Below, in pieces: positions 29,974 to 42,843 of a stretch of 64,000 bases of DNA. The stretch lies in contig CM066997.1 in assembly GCA_033977485.1 (NCBI GenBank), forward strand, positions 77,966,634 through 78,030,633, given 5' to 3'. Origin of the DNA: Hydrangea macrophylla. Lineage: Eukaryota; Streptophyta; Magnoliopsida; Cornales; Hydrangeaceae. The notes below the pieces were generated by a model. It did no database searches and was not told the origin of the DNA. It worked only from the letters and a program-made list of their open reading frames with translations. The stretch's first letter is position 1, and each line of letters starts with the position of its first letter. Made by a program: the position numbers and the translations under genes.

Positions 29974-32900
29974 ATGGTGGGACCCACAAGGAACCAAGCA
30001 CGACTGGGAGCACCCATTCCCGAGGGCATGGACCCAACTGGAGTCTTCGAAGCTTTCATGCAACGGATGGAGCACATCGGCGATACCTACAATCATGCCA
30101 CCAACGACAATGGTAACAACCACTTTGTCCCTCCAAGGCAGACAGGCGATAAACTGTTGGAACGATTTCGTGGCCTGCGATCCGAAAAGTTCGACGGCAT
30201 GGCAGAGTCCTGGAAAGCAGAGCAATGGATACGAGAGTTGGAGCTAATCTTTGAAGCCCTGGAGTGCAGTGAGCTTGACAAGAGACGTCTAGCCGCATTT
30301 CAACTAACTTACTCCGTCGCGGACTGGTGGGAGGCCGAGAGAGCCACGATTGGGATTGACGTTGCAAGGAGAATGCCTTGGGAAGCATTCAAGACTCGAT
30401 TTCTCGAGAAGTATTTCCCTGAGGACGAAAGAGACCAACAAGAGAGGAATTTCCTGAGTCTAACCCAAGAAAACTGGACAGTCAGGGAGTATACTACACA
30501 ATTTGAACGACTTTCCCGTTTCGCTCCGCATATGATAGACACCTCCGTCAAGAAGGTCAAGCGATTCCACCAAGGACTCAACCCACACCTCCGGCACATG
30601 ATGATAGGCCATCTGAGCCAGTCGTTTGAAGGGATTGTCCGTCTTGCTTCAAGTTTGGAAAAGGATGCTTACCCTGTGCAAGGACCACAAGCGAATCGAC
30701 CTCCACCCAGGACCTTCCAACCAAGGAACTTTTCCGCGCAATCATCAAGGAACAATCAAGGATGGAAACCTCAGACCAACAACTACCAGGGAACCAAGCG
30801 CACATGGGATGGGACAAGGAAGCCCCAAGCTAATTTTCCTCCACAACAGAATCAACAGCGAGGATCACCTCAGGCACAGCCCGTCGCCCAGCGACAGAAC
30901 ACTGATGGATGTTTCAACTATGGAGTGCCCGGACATATTGCAAAGTATTGCACAGCCCCCAAGACCAACCGCCGTAATGACCTCGTCTGCCGCAACTGTA
31001 ACAAGCCTGGTCACATAAGCAAGGATTGTCGAGCACCACGTGGAGGCTACTATGGAGCGCCTGCTCAAGGACAGCAAGGACAGCAAGGGCAGGTTAGGGT
31101 GAATGCCATCATTCCTGACAATGCAGGGTATAATGCTGAGGAACAGCAAAACCTGGAAGGTACACTCATTTTATTTCACTGTCAAGTTAGAGCTTTGTTT
31201 GATACCGGTGCCACCCGTTCTTTCATAGCTATTAAGATGGTGCGTGATTTGGGTTTGTCACCCCTAGCACTTGAGCCGACCCTTAATGCCATTTCGCCCT
31301 TGGGAGTATCCGTTAAGTTAGGTAAGGTGTGCAAGGATTGTCCCTTGACACTAGAGGATAGGAATCTCCCAGCAGACTTGATAGTCCTGTCAATGTCTGA
31401 GTTCGACGTGATCCTAGGAATGGATTGGCTTACTAAGTATGGCGCTAACCTGGATTGTGTTAGTCGGACCATTGTCTTTTCGACGCCTGGTTGCCCGCAG
31501 ATCAGATTTCAGTGCCAACCGTTGAGCGACATGTTTATCACGAACTGCCTAGCCACGATTAAGACTTCAAGCACGGAGCTTACTATCAAGCAGATCCCCG
31601 TTATTCAAGACTTTGAAGATGTGTTCCGAAGTATCTCAGGACTTCCGCCGAAGAGAGAGATAGACTTCTGCATTGAGTTAGCACCCGGAACATTGCCGAT
31701 TTCCAAGACCCCGTATCGGATGGCGCCAACAGAAATGTTGGAATTGAAGAAGCAAGTTCAGGAACTTGAAGACTTAGGTTTTGTTCTCCTCAGTACATCG
31801 CCTTGGGGAGCACCAGTTTTATTTGTGAAGAAGAAAGACGGAGAGCTACGACTCTGTATCGACTACAGGGAGCTGAATAAGATCACGATCAAGAATAGGT
31901 ATCCACTTCCCCGGATAGACGACCTGTTCGATCAACTACAAGGATCAAGGATATTCTCAAAAATCGATTTGCGTTCAGGATACCATCAATTACTAGTTCG
32001 GCCGAAAGATATACCGAAAACTGCCTTCAGGACGAGATATGGGCACTACGAATTTCTAGTGATGTCTTTTGGATTGACTAATGCCCCGGCAGTATTCATG
32101 GACCTAATGAATAGAATATTCAGACCCTATCTGGATCAATTCATTATAGTATTCATTGACGACATTCTAATTTATTCAAGGACGGAAGAAGAACATAAGA
32201 AGCATCTACAAATTGCTCTACAGACTCTCAGAGACAATAGTCTGTATGCGAAATTCAGCAAATGTGAATTCTGGCTTCAGGAAGTTAAATTCCTGGGACA
32301 TGTGATATCACAGGATGGGATTTCTGTAGACTCATCTAAGATCGATGTAGTCTTGAGCTGGAACAGGCCAACCAACGCGACCGAAGTTAGGAGTTTTCTA
32401 GGATTGGCTGGGTATTACCGGAGATTTGTGGAAGGATTCTCTAGAATCGCAGGACCGTTGACAAGCCTGACTAGGAAGGAGACGAAGTACGAATGGACCG
32501 ATAAACATGAGGATGCATTTCGGGAATTGAAAGAGAGACTAACCTCAGCACCCGTGCTTGCGATACCTAAGAGTGGTGAACAATTCATAATCTATAGTGA
32601 TGCATCACACCAAGGACTTGGTTGTGTGCTAATGCAAGAGGGGAATGTCATCGCATACGGATCGAGACAATTGAAGCCGCATGAGAAGAACTATCCGACG
32701 CACGACTTAGAGCTAGCCGCAATCGTGTTCGCCCTGAAGATTTGGAGACACTATTTGTATGGAGAAAAGTTTGACTTGTTCTCAGATCACAAGAGTTTAA
32801 GGTACTTGTTCTCTCAGAAGGAGTTGAACATGCGACAACGGAGATGGATGGAACTACTCAAGGACTACGACTTCTCTTTGCAATACCACCCGGGTAAAGC

Positions 32901-34539
32901 AAATGTTGTAGCCGACGCTCTGAGCCAGAGGCCACGCCTTTTGGTTGCTTCGATTTTGATTAGAGAATGGCGAGCAATGGAGACGTTAGCCGAATTCGAC
33001 CTTCGACCAGTGGAATCAGGAGAAGGACAACACCTTGGATGTCTTGTTGTACAACCGACTCTCATCAGCCGCATCTTGGAAGCTCAACAGTCGAACGAGG
33101 ATTTCAAGTTATGGTTTGCCAGGATGTCCGCAAAGGAACCAGAGATATGGAGTATTAGTACGGACGGAGCACTGAGATGCAAAGGTAGACTCTGTGTGCC
33201 AAATGACGATGGCCTCAGGAAGAACATTTTGGACGAAGCACACAAGTCAAGGATGACTATCCACCCAGGAGGAAACAAGATGTATAAGGACTTGAAGAGA
33301 AACTTCTGGTGGCAAGGAATGAAGCGAGAAGTGGCCGAGTATGTATCGCAATGTCTTATTTGCAAACAAGTGAAGGCGGAGCATCAGAAACCACCTAGAC
33401 TCCTACAACCGCTACCGATTCCCCAATGGAAATGGGAACACATCACCATGGATTTTGTGGTTGGATTGCCGAAGTCTCAACAAAACCACGATGCTATTTG
33501 GGTAATAGTGGATCGACTCACCAAGTCAGCACATTTCATCGCCTACAGCATGACGTACCGTGTTGAAAGATTGAGCCAGATGTATCTAGAGCAAGTAGTG
33601 CGACTGCACGGTGTACCTGTCTCAATAGTTTCAGATCGAGATTCACGCTTTACCGTAGGATTCTGGAAGAGCCTTCAGACAGCAATGGGAACTTCATTGA
33701 ATTTGAGTTCAGCCTTTCACCTACAGACAGACGGTCAGACAGAACGAGTCAATCAAGTGATGGAGGATATGTTGTGAGCCTGTGTCGTCGAATTCAAGAA
33801 TTCATGGGAGACGCATCTACCTTTGATCGAGTTTGCCTACAACAACAGCTACCACACGAGCATAGGGATGGCACCGTTTGAAGCCTTGTATGGAAAACCT
33901 TGCCGATCGCCGCTATGTTGGGCCGAAGTCGGAGATACTCAACTACTTGGGCCCGAGATGATTCGAGAAACCAACGAGACGATCCAGATTGTACGAGAGA
34001 AGATGAAGACAGTGCAATCCAGACACAAGAGCTATGCCGACAAGTGACGGAAAGATCTAGAGTTTGCAGTTAGAGATCATGTGTTACTTAAAGTCTCGCC
34101 AGTTCGAGGTATCGTCAGATTCGGACAGAAAAGAGGCAAGCTATCGCCGCGATTCATCAGACCATTCGAGATCCTAGAACGTGTTGGGAAGGTTTCTTAT
34201 CGACTTGCGTTGCCGCCAAAGATGTCAGGAGTGCACAACGTTTTCCACATCAGCATGTTGAGGAAATGTGCCCACAACCCAGCGCACGAGATCAGTTTTG
34301 AAGATATCGAGGTGAACGAGAACGCAACCTACAATGAAGGACCAGTGCGTATTCTAGACCGAGGAGTGAAGAAGCTCAGGAACAAGGATATTCCGCTAGT
34401 GAAGGTTCAGTGGAAGCACCACGACGAAGGAGAAGCTTCATGGGAATTGGAGTCGGAGATGCAAGAGAAGTTTCCATTTTTGTTTAAACCCACTTTATTT
34501 CGGATTTCGGGGACGAAATCTTTTATGAGTGGTGGATGA
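29974..34539 (+). pseudogene. gag-pol: Gag-pol polyprotein, unit 1, with two in-frame TGA codons
   Basis: The single frame encodes Gag (core about residues 85-230 with [14 protein letters not shown]), two zinc knuckles, protease (D410-T-G-A), RT (D630 in [12 protein letters not shown]729-D730), RNase H (D876 in YSDAS; DALSQRP at the end), and integrase with H1090/H1097, CLIC and the DD35E triad D1160, D1221, E1257. The first knuckle has Tyr at position 316 in place of the second Cys; the second knuckle (C339, C342, H347, C352) is complete. TGA at 33775-33777 lies 10 codons after the catalytic Glu and TGA at 34045-34047 follows SYADK. The frame then continues through GVHNVFHIS to a chromodomain-like tail (ILDRGVKKLRNK, VQWKHHDEGEASWE). 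The tail and domain order indicate a chromovirus, probably Tekay/Del-like. Confidence 0.9.
34527..34539 (+). other. Polypurine tract before LTR2
   Basis: GAGTGGTGGATGA directly precedes the LTR start TGTAATACCC. The same tract precedes LTR3 (42831-42843) and LTR4 (51135-51147). It overlaps the last codons of pol. Confidence 0.75.
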
Positions 34540-36804
34540 TGTAATACCCTGTATTTTTGTAATGTATTATGTGAATAAGACCCTATATGTTTCTTTTTAT
34601 ACTTGTATGAGCTTGGCCTTACCCTTGGTATATTTTGGATACCAATCGATTGATAAGTTTTCCAATCGATTGCCTTACTTTGGATACCAATCGATTGAAC
34701 TTTATATCAATCGATTGATTGTATCAATCGATTGACACTTATGCCAATCGATTGGAGGCAGCTGGGCAGATTCTTTTGCTCTGGCTGGGGAGAAGCCACG
34801 TGAACACTCCCTCTCTATATATACCAGCCCATTTTGGGCGTATTTCTGTTTACAGAAATTAGAGAGAGTGAGAGGGAGGGTTTTGTGTGTGTTTATATAT
34901 ATATACACTCATATATATATATACTCACATATATTCATACACTCACACACAACATCCATGGACTGAGAAAAGAAGGAAGAAGAGGAGAAGATCAGAAAGA
35001 AGGAGAAGGAGAAGAGAGAAGACAGAGAACTAGAGAGGGAGAGAGGGAGACCACCATTGAAGCTCCAAGCTTCATTTCACACAACCAAACACGCCCCTAA
35101 CGTCTAAGGTGAGTTTTAAACTCACTTGGTAGCTTTATATTGGTGTTAGAACATGCTTGAATGAAGAAATGGAGAAGAAATCATGTATTCCCGTTTATAT
35201 GTTGCTGGGCAGTCTTCTCTGTGAAGAAGACGAAGTGTCAATCGATTGACATCTATATTAATCGATTGACATCTTTCATGTTCCAATCGATTGACACTTT
35301 ATGCAATCGATTGACATGGATTGTGATCCAACCGATTGAACTTTTTATCAATAGATTGACACCACTTTTATACCAATCGATTGAACCTTCTTCCAATCGA
35401 TTGATGCCACTTTTATACCAATCGATTGACATCTATACCAATCGATTGGCAGTTACAGTTTACTGTTTTACTTGTTTCGATAATGTAATAATTGTTTAGT
35501 TGTTTATTTACTGTTCAGTATTTCCCAGCATGCTTTATTATTGTAATACAGACATGATAACGAGTTAATGCAGCGTAGGATCGTAGTAATAACAAGACGA
35601 TCGAATAATGTTTATAATGTTAGATAACGGAATAGTTGTGAATCCTTTGGAGTTAACGTTCATTCATTCAGAGTAGTCAGGCCACATTGGGATTTGTCAT
35701 GTATCGGTGATAGAGTTGAACTTAAGTAGGTTTGCTAAGATTCGGGAAATTTGCGTGGGCGGGCTTTGGTCGATCATATGTTCTTAAAAGCGGTAGACAG
35801 ACGAAGGTGTCTATGACTTGCGGTGAACCGGACCATTTGCCCTAAGAGAGCCAGATGATCTAATCATATGTTCTTAAAAGCGGTAGACAGACGAAGGTGT
35901 CTATGACATGCGGTGGACCGTGATCACTGGTAGACGTCGCTAAGTCGTGGTATAGAATGATGTACTGTTGTTTAAAGCGTTATATCCCTGACATGCGGTG
36001 GACTGTGCATATGTTCTTAAAAGCGGGGGATGGACTAACGTAGTATCCATGACATGCGGTGAACTGTGCATATGTTCTTAAAAGCAGTGGATGAGCAATG
36101 GTGTGTTATAGAGTTGAACTACTGTCGAGTCTGTTTCCCCTATCTAGGCGTGTTATCGGTCTTATAATGAGTAAAACATTAGTAATCGGATAATCGGTTT
36201 GATGTAAAGAAGTTACCCTCACAGAACTCTAACTTGTTGCGGCTTATAACTTGTAATAACTTCAATAGTTGATACCCTGTTAGTATCTAACTCACTCGGC
36301 TTTCATTAAGCTGACGGCGTTTATGCCGCTGGACATTTCTACGTTCCAGCGCACCCTGGTTATGACTATACAGGTGAAGGGCCTGCAGGAGAGGACTACT
36401 ATGCCGGTGACGGAGTCCCTGTGGAGGATTTCCCCGACAGAGGTCAGACCGAAGAAGACTACTACGCCGAGGACTACCCTTATGCCAACTGAAGATTAGA
36501 CTAGAATTGTAGCTAATTGTCTTTACCGTTTTAGAATCTTTTTGTAGTCAGGCATATGTTGCCTTGGCATTTGTACTTCCGCTGCTTTATATTTGATTCG
36601 AGACTCTGATATGTAATAGTTAGTAACTTCTGTTGACTTTATGTTACGTTGTGATCAGAACCTAGACTTCATTCTTGTTACACTATTACTTCTTATTGCT
36701 TAGTACTGCGTGGTGTGGACAATCATGTGACTTCACCCGTCGCTGCCTTTGGACCCAAAAAGGAAATTTATTTTTCTCTATTTTTGCCGTTCCGGGGCGT
36801 GACA
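34540..36804 (+). repeat. LTR2 of the gypsy array, 2265 bp
   Basis: TG...CA ends are intact (TGTAATACCC to GGCGTGACA). The palindrome clusters are at 34643-34754 and 35239-35448. In the second cluster one unit has become TAATCGATTG, another CAACCGATTG and another CAATAGATTG. I saw no difference from LTR3 in the stretches compared. It serves as the 3' LTR of unit 1 and the 5' LTR of unit 2. Confidence 0.95.
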
Positions 36805-36811
36805 GGATTTT

Positions 36812-36823
36812 TGGTATCAGAGC
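36812..36823 (+). other. Primer binding site, unit 2
   Basis: TGGTATCAGAGC, same position relative to the LTR as in unit 1. Confidence 0.92.
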
Positions 36824-36942
36824 CTAGGTTTTATACCTTTTCGTTCACAGATTGTCTCACACCATCTGGTCCTAGAACCTTGAGATTCTATATATGAGTA
36901 TTAAGATTAGTTCTGACTCAAGATAGTCCCTTTTTAGGTAGC

Positions 36943-37878
36943 ATGGCACCGCCACTGTTCGTTCCAGACGAGTTCGGAGGACACTATGTGTATGAGAGGA
37001 GTATTGCGCCAGCAGATCCAGAGTACTATGCCTGGAAGGTTAGACAGAGAGCTATTGCAGAGACAGAGCGAGACATGCAGATTGAGCAGCAGAGATTTGG
37101 GACCCAGGACCCAGAAGTGATACGACAGGAGATGATCTACCGCAAGGAGACCTTCAAACGCATCGAGGAGGATTCTCTACTGATGTTACGAGACCGTTCT
37201 TCGTACCAGGTTCTACTTGCAGAGGTTAGAGTAGCACCTCCACCCCCACCAGAAGAGGACATGGCTGATGCACTCCCAGCAGATGAGGATCCGGAGGATG
37301 ATGATGAGAACGATGACGACGATGAGCCAGAGGATGACGACGAGGAGATGGAGGATGAGGAGGACGAGGACACCGATGACGAGGAGCCGGAGTATGATCC
37401 AGAGGAGGAGGACCCCGTGGACCCAGCCGATATGGACGTGCCAGTTGGCGTAGATATTGTAGTTGCAGAGGGTTATCCGATAGAGGAAGAGGAGGTAGCC
37501 GTAGACGATGATGCAGGTGATGATGCAGTAGTACCAGTCTTACCCGGAGGAGTTATAGCACAGCTGGCAGCTGAGTGGGCCGCAGAGATGGCTGCACATC
37601 CCTATGGATTTGAGATTGGAGCACCAGAGTTGGCACAGGCTATGGTACAGGCTGAGGCACTTGCAGCCGCATTTGATGCAGCCCAGGCTGACATGGCCGC
37701 TGATGCAGGAGATTTGGGAGCTGTTGTGGAACATGATGGACCCGAGCTGATCGAGGATGTTGTGATAGAGGATGAGGACATGATGGATGAAGATGATATG
37801 GATGAGGATGATGTTTTGTCTGAGGTTGCCCCAGAGGACGAGGCTTCCATCTATGGATCCGATGTGGACAACTTTTGA
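36943..37878 (+). CDS. ORF1, acidic protein upstream of gag, unit 2
   Basis: A complete 311-codon copy. It differs from unit 1 at about eight residues spread along the protein (A2, A38, P in EDPEDDDEN, A in LAAAFDAA, D in LIEDVV, E in MMDEDDMD, APEDE). All keep the frame and most keep the acidic character. It is identical to unit 3 in translation. Function unknown. Confidence 0.75.
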   Translation: MAPPLFVPDEFGGHYVYERSIAPADPEYYAWKVRQRAIAETERDMQIEQQRFGTQDPEVIRQEMIYRKETFKRIEEDSLLMLRDRSSYQVLLAEVRVAPPPPPEEDMADALPADEDPEDDDENDDDDEPEDDDEEMEDEEDEDTDDEEPEYDPEEEDPVDPADMDVPVGVDIVVAEGYPIEEEEVAVDDDAGDDAVVPVLPGGVIAQLAAEWAAEMAAHPYGFEIGAPELAQAMVQAEALAAAFDAAQADMAADAGDLGAVVEHDGPELIEDVVIEDEDMMDEDDMDEDDVLSEVAPEDEASIYGSDVDNF

Positions 37879-38277
37879 GTCCAGTACCTTTAGGACTTAG
37901 ACTTTTACGTTTGACTTTAGGACATGTTGTCCACTTACTTTTGACGCTTACATAGACAGCTATTGACCGTAGCCTTTTTGTATAGGTAGCCACCAGTAGT
38001 GGTTTTGTGTATATCTTTCTTTTGTTTAGATCTTGTATAGGACCATGTACTACGCGGTACACAGATGATCTGTTGTGTACTCCGCTGTACATCTTTTGGG
38101 TATATATATATATGGCAGATCGTTTCTCTTGGTTATTTCTATTATCGTCTCATTATTATGTTATGGTTGTGATTTTGATTCATGTTATGCTTTCTGTTAC
38201 TTAAGTATGATCATTTCTCCGAGGAGATTGTCAGCTAATCGTTAGATCCTTCATAGGTACGCCTCACACGGATCACT

Positions 38278-41200
38278 ATGGTGGGACCCACAAGGAACCA
38301 AGCACGACTGGGAGCACCCATTCCCGAGGGCATGGACCCAACTGGAGTCTTCGAAGCTTTCATGCAACGGATGGAGCACATCGGCGATACCTACAATCAT
38401 GCCACCAACGACAATGGTAACAACCACTTTGTCCCTCCAAGGCAGACAGGCGATAAACTGTTGGAACGATTTCGTGGCCTGCGACCCGAAAAGTTCGACG
38501 GCATGGCAGAGTCCTGGAAAGCAGAGCAATGGATACGAGAGTTGGAGCTAATCTTTGAAGCCCTGGAGTGCAGTGAGCTTGACAAGAGACGTCTAGCCGC
38601 ATTTCAACTAACTTACTCCGTCGCGGACTGGTGGGAGGCCGAGAGAGCCACGATTGGGATTGACGTTGCAAGGAGAATGCCTTGGGAAGCATTCAAGACT
38701 CGATTTCTCGAGAAGTATTTCCCTGAGGACGAAAGAGACCAACAAGAGAGGAATTTCCTGAGTCTAACCCAAGAAAACTGGACAGTCAGGGAGTATACTA
38801 CACAATTTGAACGACTTTCCCGTTTCGCTCCGCATATGATAGACACCTCCGTCAAGAAGGTCAAGCGATTCCACCAAGGACTCAACCCACACCTCCGGCA
38901 CATGATGATAGGCCATCTGAGCCAGTCGTTTGAAGGGATTGTCCGTCTTGCTTCAAGTTTGGAAAAGGATGCTTACCCTGTGCAAGGACCACAAGCGAAT
39001 CGACCTCCACCCAGGACCTTCCAACCAAGGAACTTTTCCGCGCAATCATCAAGGAACAATCAAGGATGGAAACCTCAGACCAACAACTACCAGGGAACCA
39101 AGCGCACATGGGATGGGACAAGGAAGCCCCAAGCTAATTTTCCTCCACAACAGAATCAACAGCGAGGATCACCTCAGGCACAGCCCGTCGCCCAGCGACA
39201 GAACACTGATGGATGTTTCAACTATGGAGTGCCCGGACATATTGCAAAGTATTGCACAGCCCCCAAGACCAACCGCCGTAATGACCTCGTCTGCCGCAAC
39301 TGTAACAAGCCTGGTCACATAAGCAAGGATTGTCGAGCACCACGTGGAGGCTACTATGGAGCGCCTGCTCAAGGACAGCAAGGACAGCAAGGGCAGGTTA
39401 GGGTGAATGCCATCATTCCTGACAATGCAGGGTATAATGCTGAGGAACAGCAAAACCTGGAAGGTACACTCATTTTATTTCACTGTCAAGTTAGAGCTTT
39501 GTTTGATACCGGTGCCACCCGTTCTTTCATAGCTATTAAGATGGTGCGTGATTTGGGTTTGTCACCCCTAGCACTTGAGCCGACCCTTAATGCCATTTCG
39601 CCCTTGGGAGTATCCGTTAAGTTAGGTAAGGTGTGCAAGGATTGTCCCTTGACACTAGAGGATAGGAATCTCCCAGCAGACTTGATAGTCCTGTCAATGT
39701 CTGAGTTCGACGTGATCCTAGGAATGGATTGGCTTACTAAGTATGGCGCTAACCTGGATTGTGTTAGTCGGACCATTGTCTTTTCGACGCCTGGTTGCCC
39801 GCAGATCAGATTTCAGTGCCAACCGTTGAGCGACATGTTTATCACGAACTGCCTAGCCACGATTAAGACTTCAAGCACGGAGCTTACTATCAAGCAGATC
39901 CCCGTTATTCAAGACTTTGAAGATGTGTTCCGAAGTATCTCAGGACTTCCGCCGAAGAGAGAGATAGACTTCTGCATTGAGTTAGCACCCGGAACATTGC
40001 CGATTTCCAAGACCCCGTATCGGATGGCGCCAACAGAAATGTTGGAATTGAAGAAGCAAGTTCAGGAACTTGAAGACTTAGGTTTTGTTCTCCTCAGTAC
40101 ATCGCCTTGGGGAGCACCAGTTTTATTTGTGAAGAAGAAAGACGGAGAGCTACGACTCTGTATCGACTACAGGGAGCTGAATAAGATCACGATCAAGAAT
40201 AGGTATCCACTTCCCCGGATAGACGACCTGTTCGATCAACTACAAGGATCAAGGATATTCTCAAAAATCGATTTGCGTTCAGGATACCATCAATTACTAG
40301 TTCGGCCGAAAGATATACCGAAAACTGCCTTCAGGACGAGATATGGGCACTACGAATTTCTAGTGATGTCTTTTGGATTGACTAATGCCCCGGCAGTATT
40401 CATGGACCTAATGAATAGAATATTCAGACCCTATCTGGATCAATTCATTATAGTATTCATTGACGACATTCTAATTTATTCAAGGACGGAAGAAGAACAT
40501 AAGAAGCATCTACAAATTGCTCTACAGACTCTCAGAGACAATAGTCTGTATGCGAAATTCAGCAAATGTGAATTCTGGCTTCAGGAAGTTAAATTCCTGG
40601 GACATGTGATATCACAGGATGGGATTTCTGTAGACTCATCTAAGATCGATGTAGTCTTGAGCTGGAACAGGCCAACCAACGCGACCGAAGTTAGGAGTTT
40701 TCTAGGATTGGCTGGGTATTACCGGAGATTTGTGGAAGGATTCTCTAGAATCGCAGGACCGTTGACAAGCCTGACTAGGAAGGAGACGAAGTACGAATGG
40801 ACCGATAAACATGAGGATGCATTTCGGGAATTGAAAGAGAGACTAACCTCAGCACCCGTGCTTGCGATACCTAAGAGTGGTGAACAATTCATAATCTATA
40901 GTGATGCATCACACCAAGGACTTGGTTGTGTGCTAATGCAAGAGGGGAATGTCATCGCATACGGATCGAGACAATTGAAGCCGCATGAGAAGAACTATCC
41001 GACGCACGACTTAGAGCTAGCCGCAATCGTGTTCGCCCTGAAGATTTGGAGACACTATTTGTATGGAGAAAAGTTTGACTTGTTCTCAGATCACAAGAGT
41101 TTAAGGTACTTGTTCTCTCAGAAGGAGTTGAACATGCGACAACGGAGATGGATGGAACTACTCAAGGACTACGACTTCTCTTTGCAATACCACCCGGGTA

Positions 41201-42843
41201 AAGCAAATGTTGTAGCCGACGCTCTGAGCCAGAGGCCACGCCTTTTGGTTGCTTCGATTTTGATTAGAGAATGGCGAGCAATGGAGACGTTAGCCGAATT
41301 CGACCTTCGACCAGTGGAATCAGGAGAAGGACAACACCTTGGATGTCTTGTTGTACAACCGACTCTCATCAGCCGCATCTTGGAAGCTCAACAGTCGAAC
41401 GAGGATTTCAAGTTATGGTTTGCCAGGATGTCCGCAAAGGAACCAGAGATATGGAGTATTAGTACGGACGGAGCACTGAGATGCAAAGGTAGACTCTGTG
41501 TGCCAAATGACGATGGCCTCAGGAAGAACATTTTGGACGAAGCACACAAGTCAAGGATGACTATCCACCCAGGAGGAAACAAGATGTATAAGGACTTGAA
41601 GAGAAACTTCTGGTGGCAAGGAATGAAGCGAGAAGTGGCCGAGTATGTATCGCAATGTCTTATTTGCAAACAAGTGAAGGCGGAGCATCAGAAACCACCT
41701 AGACTCCTACAACCGCTACCGATTCCCCAATGGAAATGGGAACACATCACCATGGATTTTGTGGTTGGATTGCCGAAGTCTCAACAAAACCACGATGCTA
41801 TTTGGGTAATAGTGGATCGACTCACCAAGTCAGCACATTTCATCGCCTACAGCATGACGTACCGTGTTGAAAGATTGAGCCAGATGTATCTAGAGCAAGT
41901 AGTGCGACTGCACGGTGTACCTGTCTCAATAGTTTCAGATCGAGATTCACGCTTTACCGTAGGATTCTGGAAGAGCCTTCAGACAGCAATGGGAACTTCA
42001 TTGAATTTGAGTTCAGCCTTTCACCTACAGACAGACGGTCAGACAGAACGAGTCAATCAAGTGATGGAGGATATGTTGTGAGCCTGTGTCGTCGAATTCA
42101 AGAATTCATGGGAGACGCATCTACCTTTGATCGAGTTTGCCTACAACAACAGCTACCACACGAGCATAGGGATGGCACCGTTTGAAGCCTTGTATGGAAA
42201 ACCTTGCCGATCGCCGCTATGTTGGGCCGAAGTCGGAGATACTCAACTACTTGGGCCCGAGATGATTCGAGAAACCAACGAGACGATCCAGATTGTACGA
42301 GAGAAGATGAAGACAGTGCAATCCAGACACAAGAGCTATGCCGACAAGTGACGGAAAGATCTAGAGTTTGCAGTTAGAGATCATGTGTTACTTAAAGTCT
42401 CGCCAGTTCGAGGTATCGTCAGATTCGGACAGAAAAGAGGCAAGCTATCGCCGCGATTCATCAGACCATTCGAGATCCTAGAACGTGTTGGGAAGGTTTC
42501 TTATCGACTTGCGTTGCCGCCAAAGATGTCAGGAGTGCACAACGTTTTCCACATCAGCATGTTGAGGAAATGTGCCCACAACCCAGCGCACGAGATCAGT
42601 TTTGAAGATATCGAGGTGAACGAGAACGCAACCTACAATGAAGGACCAGTGCGTATTCTAGACCGAGGAGTGAAGAAGCTCAGGAACAAGGATATTCCGC
42701 TAGTGAAGGTTCAGTGGAAGCACCACGACGAAGGAGAAGCTTCATGGGAATTGGAGTCGGAGATGCAAGAGAAGTTTCCATTTTTGTTTAAACCCACTTT
42801 ATTTCGGATTTCGGGGACGAAATCTTTTATGAGTGGTGGATGA
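38278..42843 (+). pseudogene. gag-pol: Gag-pol polyprotein, unit 2, with two in-frame TGA codons
   Basis: Domain content is as in unit 1. Unit 1 differs at residue 70 (Ser there, Pro here). TGA codons are at 42079-42081 (integrase, after MEDML) and 42349-42351 (after SYADK), the same sites as in unit 1, so these two units share the integrase stop by descent or gene conversion. Open segments are 38278-42081, 42127-42351 and 42385-42843 in one frame. Confidence 0.9.
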
